This document shows, piece after piece, positions 1 to 8,604 of a stretch of 21,856 nt of DNA. The notes under the pieces were generated by a model. The model worked only from the letters and a program-made list of their open reading frames with translations. It was not told the DNA's origin and ran no database searches. How positions within the stretch are numbered: position 1 is the first letter of the stretch; each line of letters begins with the position of its first letter. The translations under genes were made by a program, and so were the position numbers. The DNA lies in assembly GCA_002633005.1 (NCBI GenBank), contig NMRA01001058.1, positions 1-21,856 on the forward strand, given 5' to 3'. This DNA is from Phoronis australis (lineage: Eukaryota; Phoronida; Phoronidae).

Positions 1-159
1 AAGTTTCTTGCTCGACACAAGTAGCAGTGACCGTGATGTTGTGATCGGGCAGCTCGTAACCATCTTCACATGTGAAAGTTACTGATGTGTTCACGTTGAC
101 AGTGGTGTTCTCTGTGATTCTGGTGCTGAACTCCGGTATTGGAACTGTGCAAGTCATCA
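1..159 (-). CDS. CCP exon A1, cut by the window edge
   Basis: This is a type A CCP exon. The acceptor is the tttcag just above base 159; the donor end lies outside the window. The visible 53 codons carry Cys at residues 4, 31 and 48 and sequons at N18, N24 and N41. It differs from its neighbour A2 by S12-T-R-I-T and S-V-T-F-T-C-E-D, and in these features matches A5 far away rather than adjacent A2. The flanking intron up to about 540 is also closest to the flank of A5. It is probably intact, but Trp54, Cys61 and the donor cannot be checked here. Confidence 0.8.
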
Positions 160-647
160 CTGAAAAATGAATGCGAGTCAAGTAATACGATACAGAATTA
201 AAATGTCATTTTCAACTACACTCATGATCAACGTATATCTGTAGAAGCAGCAACGAGGCTTCTAATTTTACATGAAAGTTCATTATGCTGTGTTTATGAT
301 GATGTTTGCTGACGACCGGACAGGCATGCAAGCAGGGATCTCTGAGCTAAGAAACACCCACGTAAGAAGGCCTATATAGTTCTATCCGAAACTATTCTGA
401 TTTTAAAAAATGCTCAAGTATTTTGCATATAGGTGTCTGCAAAGCACAGCCGGCACACCTTTGAATATATCCAACACTTAAATTCAGAATATTCCGTTTG
501 TTTTTCGAACTATGGCTTTCACTTTGAGGCCACATAAGGTAAAAATATCAGAAACACAAACGAAATTAAACCTGACTTTATCTTAACCGAACTTGAGAGC
601 GTAAATGTATTTAAAAATGTTGCCGTTATCAATCAGAGACGTTGAGG

Positions 648-941
648 TAAATCGCCATTTTTACACTGTGCACGCCAGGGAATATGACGTCATACCCCCC
701 ACGGAGCGCAGTGTTAAAATGTCGAGTTAATGATTTTGGGAATTGAAAGAAGGACTGCTCCAAGAACAAGTTTGAAAGCAGCAGTATTTCTTGGAGTTGG
801 AACGTATGAAATACACTGACGGTCCCTAAGGTGTCAGTCTGTGCTCAACAGGTATTTATAACAACGTGACTTTGATGTTTTAGTGAGTGTGAGTCAAAAT
901 TTGCCGAAAAGCTTCCGGCGTATGAAGCTCCTATAGGAGCT
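648..941. repeat. Fold-back block a
   Basis: The inverted repeat at 648-729 has arms CGCCATTTTTACACTG and CAGTGTTAAAATGTCG around TATGACGTCATA (683-694), a full CRE match. A hairpin follows with CTCCAAGAA (758-766) and TTCTTGGAG (788-796), then the perfect palindrome AGCTCCTATAGGAGCT (926-941). Confidence 0.8.
683..694. promoter_or_regulatory. CRE-like palindrome, possible CREB/ATF site
   Basis: TGACGTCA is the full consensus for CREB/ATF factors. It is intact in blocks a, b, e and h and changed at one or two bases in c, d, f and g. The flanking arms contain CGCCATTTT in both orientations, which resembles a YY1 core. Site function is inference only; it lies within an intron. Confidence 0.35.
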
Positions 942-1317
942 CCACCGTCTCAAGTGACCCGGACTCAGTAACTACAGTGCGTCAATCGAAATTTGTAAGC
1001 ACTAATGACGCAGGAAGTCGTCCTAAAATTATTGCCGAATACATGACAAAATTGCACCCAGTTTCGAATTCGAATTTGTTACAAAATTGTAAAATAACTA
1101 AATAATGATATTGGAGATACCAACGGCACTTTGCTGTGCAGGGAGCATGAAATCGTTCGAAGCGTCATCGAGTCTTGCGGTGTACGAAGCTCAGGGCTTA
1201 TAAGGACGAAATAACTTGAATTAAACATTGGAAAATGGAACACTCGTGAAAATCTTTTGGTTATCCTAACGGTTAACAATGGCGATTTGATAACATTTAT
1301 TTTCCCAAACAACAAAC

Positions 1318-1503
1318 CCGTGCAATTGTTGACCGGTTTAGACCAAGTTTCATGCTCGACACAAGTAGCAGTGACCGTGATGTTGTGATCTGGCAGCTCG
1401 TAACCATCATCACATGTGAAAGTTATTGATGTGTTCACGTTGACAGTGGTGTTCTCTGTGCTTCTGGCGCTGAACTCCGGTATTGGAACTGTGCATGTCA
1501 TCA
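1318..1503 (-). CDS. CCP exon A2
   Basis: A complete 186-bp, 62-codon CCP module. The acceptor is cattcatttttcag before TG ATG ACA TGC, and the donor is ACGG followed by gtttgt. Cysteines are at 4, 31, 48 and 61 and Trp at 54 (ETWSK), as in the family consensus, where disulfides pair C1-C3 and C2-C4. The second half reads FTC-DDGYEL-P, then ITVTATC, then ETWS, typical of sushi domains. Sequons are at N18 (NTT), N24 (NTS), N41 (NIT) and N60 (NCT). The exon appears base-for-base identical to A3, 1340 bp away, because both lie in a recent tandem duplication. It shares His51 and Pro57 with A3 where other A copies have Gln and Gln. Confidence 0.88.
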
Positions 1504-2657
1504 CTGAAAAATGAATGCCAAGCAATACGAGACTGAATTAAAATGTCATTATCAAACACATACATGATAAACGTATAGCTGAAGAAGCAGCGATGGGGCT
1601 TCTAATTTTACATGAAATTTCATTATAGCGTGTTAATGATGACGTTTGCTGACGACCAGACAGGCATGCAGGCAGGGATCTCTGAGCTATTAAACACGCA
1701 CGCAAGAAGGCCTATGTAGTTCTATCCGAAACTACTCCGAACTTGAAAAATGCTCAACTGTTTTGCATATAGGTGTTTGCAAAGCACAGACGGCACCCCT
1801 TTGAATATATCCAACACTTAAATTCAGTATATTCCGTTTGTTTTTCGAACTATGGCTTTCACTTTGAGGCCAAATAAGGTAAAAATATCAGAAACACAAA
1901 CGAAATTAAACCTGACTTTATCTTAACCGAACTTGAGAGCGTAAATGTATTTAAAAATGTTGCCGTTATCAATCAGAGACGTTGAGGTAAATCGCCATTT
2001 TTACACTGTGCACGCCAGGGAATATGACGTCATACCCCCCACGGAGCGCAGTGTTAAAATGTCGAGTTAATGATTTTGGGAATTGAAAGAAGGACTGCTC
2101 CAAGAACAAGTTTGAAAGCAGCAGTATTTCTTGGAGTTGGAACGTATGAAATACACTGACGGTCCCTAAGGTGTCAGTCTGTGCTCAACAGGTATTTATA
2201 ACAACGTGACTTTGATGTTTTAGTGAGTGTGAGTCAAAATTTGCCGAAAAGCTTCCGGCGTATGAAGCTCCTATAGGAGCTCCACCGTCTCAAGTGACCC
2301 GGACTCAGTAACTACAGTGCGTCAATCGAAATTTGTAAGCAATAATGACGCAGGAAGTCGTCCTAAAATTATTGCCCAATACATGACAAAATTGCACCCA
2401 GTTTCGAATTCGAATTTGTTACAAAATTGTAAAATAACTAAATAATGATATTGGAGATACCAACGGCACTTTGCAGTGCAGGGAGCATGAAATCGTTCGA
2501 AGCGTCATCGAGTCTTGCGGTGTACGAAGCTCAGGGCTTATAAGGACGAAATAACTTGAATTAAACATTGGAAAATGGAACACTCGTGAAAATCTTTTGG
2601 TTATCCTAACGGTTAACAATGGCGATTTGATAACATTTATTTTCCCAAACAACAAAC
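1504..2657 (-). other. Intron A3-A2 (short, deletion-derived)
   Basis: Tandem copy of the previous intron with the same scar at 2289-2291 and fold-back block b (1988-2281). No coding sequence was found in it. Confidence 0.7.
1988..2281. repeat. Fold-back block b
   Basis: Tandem copy of block a shifted by 1340, with the same inverted repeat (1988-2069), intact TGACGTCA, hairpin CTCCAAGAA/TTCTTGGAG (2098-2136) and palindrome (2266-2281). Confidence 0.8.
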
Positions 2658-2843
2658 CCGTGCAATTGTTGACCGGTTTAGACCAAGTTTCATGCTCGAC
2701 ACAAGTAGCAGTGACCGTGATGTTGTGATCTGGCAGCTCGTAACCATCATCACATGTGAAAGTTATTGATGTGTTCACGTTGACAGTGGTGTTCTCTGTG
2801 CTTCTGGCGCTGAACTCCGGTATTGGAACTGTGCATGTCATCA
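2658..2843 (-). CDS. CCP exon A3
   Basis: A complete 186-bp type A CCP module with the same splice signals (ttcag acceptor, ACGG|gtttgt donor), cysteines at 4, 31, 48, 61 and Trp54. The protein is identical to A2, as is the DNA as far as I could compare. It is the right-hand member of the 1340-bp tandem pair. It is also the first A exon of a full-length unit, since the C1 pseudoexon and exon B1 lie upstream of it in the transcript sense. Four N-glycosylation sequons are kept. If A2 and A3 are both real and not an assembly artefact, the mature protein contains two identical consecutive modules. Confidence 0.88.
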
Positions 2844-3328
2844 CTGAAAAATGAATGCCAAGCAATACGAGACTGAATTAAAATGTCATTATCAAACACA
2901 TACATGATAAACGTATAGCTGAAGAAGCAGCGATGGGGCTTCTAATTTTACATGAAATTTCATTATAGCGTGTTAATGATGACGTTTGCTGACGACCAGA
3001 CAGGCATGCAGGCAGGGATCTCTGAGCTATTAAACACGCACGCAAGAAGGCCTATGTAGTTCTATCCGAAACTACTCCGAACTTGAAAAATGCTCAACTG
3101 TTTTGCATATAGGTGTTTGCAAAGCACAGACGGCACCCCTTTGAATATATCCAACACTTAAATTCAGTATATTCCGTTTGTTTTTCGAACTATGGCTTTC
3201 ACTTTGAGGCCAAATAAGGTAAAAATATCAGAAACACAAACGAAATTAAACCTGACTTTATCTTACCCGAACTTCAGAGCGCAAATGTATTTAAAAGATC
3301 TTTCCGTTATCAATCAGAGACGTTGAGG

Positions 3329-3622
3329 TAAATCGCCATTTTTACACTGTGCACGCCAGGGAATGCGACGTCATACCCCCTGCGGCGCGCAGTGTTATAA
3401 TGGCGATTTAACAATTCTGGGAATTGAAAGAAGGACTGCTCCAAGAACAAGTTTGAAAGCAGCAGTATTTCTTGGAGTTGGAACGTATAAAATACACTGA
3501 CGATCCCTAAGGTGTCAGTCTGTGGTCAACAGGTATTTATAACAACGTGACTTTGATGTTTTAGTGAGTGTGAGTCATAATTTGCCGAAAAGCTTCCGGC
3601 GTATGAAGCTCCTATAGGAGCT
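3329..3622. repeat. Fold-back block c
   Basis: The inverted repeat at 3329-3410 has outer arms that pair perfectly: TAAATCGCCATT and AATGGCGATTTA. The centre reads GCGACGTCAT, so the CRE is changed. Hairpin CTCCAAGAA/TTCTTGGAG (3439-3477) and palindrome (3607-3622) are intact. Confidence 0.8.
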
Positions 3623-4363
3623 CCACCGTCTCTACTGGGCCAGCATGAGACAGTGATCACCGTGTAGAGGTAATGTGCGTTCATCTGAACTCTGCCAATA
3701 AAAGTGAGTTCATCATCATCACACCTGTTGTCGGAATTTTTGAATGACGGAGGCTTTTGTCAGGCTGACAAACATCTCACACTCATCTCATCAATTTTAT
3801 CCATTTTTTCAGCCAGTCGGTTATACAACAAAGCGAAAATTAAATCGTTAAGAAATCAAAACGGCTAAGCTTTGGTTTACCTGTGGTATTATTTCAATTA
3901 CTGGTGACATTTTAGTTGATCATATACATTGGCCTCGCATACGGTGGATAGTACGCATGCAGCATTTCAAGGTAGTTACCTGCCTTCATAACAACTAGTC
4001 AGATTTCGACGAACGAATTTTAAAGACTAATATGCTGCTCATATAATCTCATATTTTTCTTAAAGAAAACTTTATACACAAGGAAACTATACACGAATAT
4101 CTGTAGTCACAGAGTGGTGATTTTTTCTGAAATTGTAATTCTTTATAGAAATTGAGGTAATTTGCACGCGTACACGTTAGTAAAGCTCAATTGTTGATTT
4201 TGTTAATGCATTTGATTTTCTACAATGGCATGGATGTAAGTTTGTTTTAAACACGTTTGGGCTAGTACTTAAAACTGCAGCTTCTTAGACATAATTAAAC
4301 AACAGGCTATCCTACTTTTTTGTATATAGGCTGACACATCACAGAAAAAACGAAAGAACTGAT

Positions 4364-4573
4364 CCCCACATGACGTACTATGATCACTCCAGTTTTCATG
4401 GCCGACACAAGACATGGTTCATTCCCTAGATTTGCCGAAAACTGGAATTTCGTTTGACAAGTAAAAGTTACAGCAATCCTATAGGGCCATATAGGTGGTC
4501 TGTGTTCACGTCGACGTTAGTACCACTATTGTTATTAGTACTGAACTTCGGTGTAGAACTGTGCATGTCATGA
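4364..4573 (-). pseudogene. CCP pseudoexon C1, an A/B hybrid
   Basis: This dead CCP exon is about 210 bp long. The 5' part (4501-4573 in plus coordinates) matches type A: TTCAG-like acceptor, ATG ACA TGC ACA GTT and the GTGAACACA stretch. The 3' part (4364-4500) matches type B: C-Q-T-K-F-Q, GHENWSDHVTSC. Lesions are frameshifts, stops in the A-like part, TGA in place of CGA at residue 44, and a donor in which GT has become AT (GGGG followed by atcagt). The intron upstream of it in transcript sense is A-like and the intron downstream is B-like, so the hybrid arose by recombination inside the exon. It is not expected to be spliced in. Confidence 0.8.
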
Positions 4574-4810
4574 CTGAAAAATGAGTGTGGAGTCAAGTGA
4601 TACCATGCGGATTTAAAACGCCATTATCAAAACATCCCATAGGTTGCGGTCAAATGTAGAAAACTGTATTGACGTACCCACGACTGATAGTAATTAGGTG
4701 ATTAGTGAAGAGCGCTCTGTAATGACATTGAATGTTACTAAAGGTGTTTGTGGGTTTACCGACTACCGGACAAGCACACAGGTAGGAAAATGTAACTTTA
4801 AATGAACCTA

Positions 4811-5705
4811 GTGATTAAGCATATACGTAAATGCATGAATATATATGTGAAATAATTTGTTACTTGAAAAATGCTCACATGTTTTTCCTCTATTCGTGAG
4901 ACGATAATTAGTACATCCCGGTACGCGGCTACAGTGTGGCATATTGAGAGACTCGTAAACAAAAGCAAACGACGACCTAACTTATGACAACCGAGGTAGA
5001 TCAATGAATGACTCGACAGCCCTCATAGTCAGATTATATGAAAAAAATAGGCGTGAACTTCTTGCCTCCCAAAACGTCACTTCAGCAGTAAAGAACGAAT
5101 AATTAATGAAATTACAAAAAGATGTAATTAAGTGGAAAATATGTCTTGGATAACCAACAAACATTTGTGCTAAAAATGACATGCAAAAAGGTTGCCTTCA
5201 CCTTAAAATGCATCTTCTGATTAGGCATATATGTAAGCGCATGTAATTATATGTGAAATAATGTGTTTCTTGAAAAATGCTCACATGTTGTTCCTCTATT
5301 CGTGAGATGATATTTAGTACACCCCGGTACACGGCAACAGTGTGGCATTTTGACTGACTCGTAAACAAAAGCAAACGACGACCTAACTTATGACAAAAGA
5401 GGTAGATCAATGACTGACTCGACAGCCCTAATACATGTAGTTAGATTGTATGAAAAGAAATAGGCGTGAACTTCTTGCCTCCCAAAACGTCACTTCCGGA
5501 GTAGAGAACCAATAATTAATGAAATTACAAAAAGATGTAATTAAGTAAAAAATATGTCTTGGATAACCAACAAACATTATTTGTGCTAAAATGACATGCA
5601 AAAAGGTGGCCTTCGCCTTAAAATGTATCTACTGATCAAGCATATATGTAAGCACATGTAATTATATGTGAAATAATGTGTTTCTTGAAAAATGCTCACA
5701 GGTTT
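4811..5705. repeat. About 410-bp intronic tandem repeat, 2.2 copies
   Basis: Starts align at TGATTAAG 4812, TGATTAGG 5218 and TGATCAAG 5633, giving periods of about 406 and 415 bp. Copies share the GCAAACGACGACC and CCTCCCAAAACGTCACTTC stretches. Short minus-strand open stretches recur here but mostly accept amino-acid changes, so they are read as non-coding. Confidence 0.8.
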
Positions 5706-6563
5706 TGAATATACATGTAAGTGTGTGCAATTAAGCTCACCTGTATATACAGTTGGCAATCCTTTGAAAATACTCATGTCTTAAAATTGGTAAATTTCTT
5801 GTGTTGTTAAGTCGTTGGTTCTTTTAATTCTTCAATTTGTTTAAAAATTTAGAAATAGTCGACGTCAACTACCATATAGTTAACAAATCAAGTTTGACTA
5901 CCTCAATAATTTGAAGCGGTGTTTGTCGACTTTACAAATGTTTTTCACACATAGGTGAAGGCAAATAATTTGAGATGTATAAGCAACATGTCCTTTTTGC
6001 ACATAGGTGCAAATAAAAGCATATCATGTTCATATGATGATTCAAAATTTACCCAATTGGATTGCATGTGTACAAAACTGATCGTGGAACATTTCCGTTC
6101 TTTTTGAAATAATGCCAAAATACAAGAAATATTTACTGAGGGTTGTGCGTTGCTTGATGACACACAAGGCAAATGCATCCTTTCGAGCACTGCCGATAAA
6201 GGTGAGCTCGTCATCATCGCAAATCAATTTTTAAAACCTTTGAATGTCTCAGTTGTTCCTATGGCTGAAAAACATAGCACACTCATCATAAAAATACAGT
6301 ATGCATCAGGATATACTACACAAATATTTGTGGTAATTTTTTATAAAAATCGCTGCAATTTGCACGCTTGCACGTTTGTACACCTGAATTGCTGATTTTT
6401 GATCCATTTGATTACCTACAATGACGTCCCTCTACTAAGTTGTATTTTAAGGACTTTTAGTCAAATTACTGAATAATGCATCAGGAGGGACATAATCAAA
6501 CTCTAGACGAGACTGTTTTCTCTCTTTCTGCATCCACATCACAAAAAAAATGGAAGAACTGAC

Positions 6564-6749
6564 CTTCACAAGAGGATACATGATCACTCCACTTTTCATG
6601 GCCGTCACAATATGAGATTCGTTCCCTGGATTTGTCCGGAAAATGGAATTTCGGTTGACACGTGAAATTTACTGCAGTCCCGTAAGGCACGGTAAGCGAT
6701 GATACATTATTAGCAGCATTTTGGACTGTAGGGACGGTGCACTTGGTTA
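6564..6749 (-). CDS. CCP exon B1
   Basis: A complete 186-bp type B CCP module. The acceptor has a long pyrimidine tract ending in ctcctttcag, and the donor is GAAG|gtcagt; phase is 1-1. Cysteines at 4, 31, 48, 61 and Trp54 (HEKWSDH) align with type A without a gap, although most other residues differ. Sequons are N15 (NVS) and N28 (NFT). Residues 38-48 read PDKSRERISYC; Arg44 is the codon that has become a stop in the related pseudoexons. The 880-bp intron to the left leads to A4 upstream in the transcript; the long intron on the other side leads to A3. Residue 46 is Ser here but Thr in B2 and B3. Confidence 0.88.
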
Positions 6750-7629
6750 CTGAAAGGAGAATAAGCAAAGAAAAATGGCTGTCAGTGTCCCAAATGGTGT
6801 ATTCAGTGAATTTTTTTCCGAGAACGTCGGTTGTGCATAGTTTGAAATTCCTCTATTTGTTATGATAATATTAGTATTTTCAGGGTGGCATCGAAACGAT
6901 TGCAAGGAAAACATGAACATGAGAGAATTGATGTACAGAGTCTCAAATACGCGGTGTTTTTATCTGGGCAGTCTACATGTATGTGGTGAATACAATTTTC
7001 TTTACTTAATAATGTAGATGGGTGACAGGGGCTTCTCGTTTGTTAAAGTGCTATCTCAATTGGACAAAACGACCACATGCAAAAAAAATCGTAATCTTCA
7101 GTTGATATTCATAATTTTTTCTTGGAGATTTACTATGTTCTGCCGTGGGGCTAAAGGTGCTGTTTTGGTCAGGACCACCAGTTTTTTTCGGCTGGTCTGC
7201 ATTTTGCCGGACAGTGTTAAAATCCGAAAACAATGGGTATAATTCAAATACTCTGCATGCCTCAAGTGACCCGGACTCAGTAACTAGAGTACGTCAATCG
7301 AAGTTTGTAAGCACAAATGACGGAGGAAGTCGTCCTAAAATTATTGTCGCATACATCACAAAATTGCAGCTAGTTTTGAATTTGGTGTAAAAATGTAAAA
7401 TAATTAAATAATGGTATGGAGATACCAACGGCACTTTGCAGTGCAGGGAGCATGAAATCGTTTGAAGCGTCATCGAGTATTGCCTGGTACGAAGCTCAGG
7501 GCTTATAAGGACGAAACTACTTTCTGAAGCAGAAACATAGGAAAATTGAACACTCGTAAAAATCTTTTGGTTATCGCAATGCTTAACAATCACGATTTGA
7601 TAGCATGTTGATTTTCCCAAACAACTAAC
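6750..7629 (-). other. Short intron A4-B1
   Basis: The 880-bp A-to-B intron. Plus-strand open stretches here shift frame between the three copies of this intron, so they are not coding. It contains the CAAGTGACCCGG segment (about 7262) used in the deletion scars of the left-hand short units. Confidence 0.7.
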
Positions 7630-7815
7630 CCGTGCAGTTGTTGACCTGTTTAGACCAAGTTTCCTGCTCGACACAAGTAACAGTGACCGTGACGTTGTGA
7701 TTGGGCAGCTCGTAACCATTATCACATGTGAAAGTTAATGTTGTGTTCACGTTGACAGTGGTGTTCTCTGTGCTTCTGGCGCTGAACTCCGGTATTGGAA
7801 CTGTGCATGTCATCA
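7630..7815 (-). CDS. CCP exon A4
   Basis: A complete 186-bp type A CCP module with donor ACGG|gttagt and a tttcag acceptor. All four cysteines and Trp54 are kept. It is the most diverged of the A copies: T26-L27 in place of S-I or S-V, C31-D-N-G-Y, L-P-N-H-N-V-T-V-T-V-T-C. All four sequons survive: NTT at 24 replaces NTS and NVT at 41 replaces NIT, so the changes respect glycosylation. It is spliced, by inference, between B2 upstream and B1 downstream. Its flanking fold-back copy at 8310-8604 is likewise the most diverged, consistent with an older unit. Confidence 0.88.
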
Positions 7816-8309
7816 CTGAAAATTGAGTGCGAGTCAAGTAATACGATACGGAATTAAAATGTCATTTTCAACCACACACATGATCAACCTACAGCTGAAG
7901 TAGCAGCGCTGGGCCTTCTAGTTTTACATAAAAGAACATTATACTGTGTTTATTATGATGTTTGCTGACGACCGGACTGGCATGCAGGCAGGGATCTCTG
8001 AGCTAACAAACACGCACGTAAGAAGGCCTAGGTAGTTCTATCCGAAACTACTCTGAACTTGAAAAAGCTCAAGGGTTTTGCATATAGGTGTTTACAAAGC
8101 ACAGCTGGCACCCCCTTGAATATATCCAGCACTTAAGTTCAGTGTATTTCGTTTGTTTTTCGAACTACATGTATGGCTTTCACTTTGAGGACAAATAACG
8201 TAAAAAAATCAGAAACACAAATGAATTTAAACCTGACTTTATCTTGCCCGAATTTGGGAACGCAAATGTATTTAAAATAGTTTGCCGTTATCAATCAGAG
8301 ACGTTGAGG

Positions 8310-8604
8310 TAAATCGCCATTTTTACACTGTGCACGTCAGGGAATACGACGTCATACCCCCTTCGGCGCGCAGTGTTAGAATGGCGAGTTATTGATTTTG
8401 GGAATTGAAAGAAAGACTGCTCTAAGAACAAGTTTGAAAGCAGCGGTATTTCTTAGAGTTGGAACGTATAAAATACCCTGACTGTCCCTTAAGTTGTCAG
8501 TCTGTGCTCAACAGGTATTTGTAATAACGTGACTTTGATGTTTTAGTGAGTGTGAGTCATAATTTGCCAAAAAGCTTCCAGCGTATGAAGCTCCTTTAGG
8601 ATCT
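8310..8604. repeat. Fold-back block d
   Basis: Inverted repeat 8310-8391 with centre ACGACGTCAT. The hairpin is CTCTAAGAA (8420-8428) with TTCTTAGAG (8450-8458), a compensated version of the a-c stem. The 16-bp palindrome is decayed to AGCTCCTTTAGGATCT (8589-8604). Confidence 0.8.

Larger units (their letters stand above)
160..1317 (-). other. Intron A2-A1 (short, deletion-derived)
   Basis: Spliced out between A2 and A1 on the minus strand. It holds fold-back block a (648-941) and the deletion scar at 949-951, where the fold-back side joins directly to the CAAGTGACCC segment that normally follows a B exon. From 541 rightwards it is part of the near-identical 1340-bp tandem. No other gene was seen. 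Confidence 0.7.
541..3264. repeat. 1340-bp tandem duplication, about two copies
   Basis: Bases 541-1924 match 1881-3264 at a shift of exactly 1340. By eye I found three mismatches (1002/2342, 1036/2376, 1135/2475) and no indel. Left of 541 the first copy diverges quickly, and right of 3264 the second does too. The about 44 bp common to all three ends (541-584, 1881-1924, 3221-3264) is the likely crossover tract. Confidence 0.9.
2844..6563 (-). other. Long intron B1-A3
   Basis: Contents from left to right: A-flank, fold-back block c (3329-3622), a conserved segment with a CDDDEL-like frame (3694-3723), pseudoexon C1, an about 410-bp tandem repeat (4811-5705), an imperfect inverted repeat around 5843-5945, then B-flank with a second CDDDEL-like segment (6192-6221). 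No intact gene was seen. Confidence 0.7.
2658..7629. repeat. Full-length array unit 1
   Basis: A exon to A exon, about 4.97 kb: A3, fold-back c, C1, 410-bp repeats, B1, short intron. It is homologous in order to units 2 and 3. Confidence 0.8.

Noticed and set aside
852-862. TATTTATA as a possible TATA box downstream of the CRE
   Set aside because: AT-rich introns produce such strings by chance, and no conserved transcript or initiator was visible on the plus strand.
1079-1525. 148-codon readings extending beyond exon A2 (and the same at 2419-2865)
   Set aside because: Everything downstream of the gtttgt donor is intron; readthrough codons are not shared with the other A copies.
4798-5410. 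About 70-codon minus-strand frames recurring in the 410-bp repeats and at 14858-15067
   Set aside because: Most substitutions between copies change amino acids, and no good splice signals or recognised domain were seen.
6042-6227. 61-codon minus-strand frame, also open at 11152-11337
   Set aside because: About 13 of 61 residues differ between the two, and the third copy near 15845 has an early stop. This looks neutral apart from the short CDDDEL part, reported separately with low interest.
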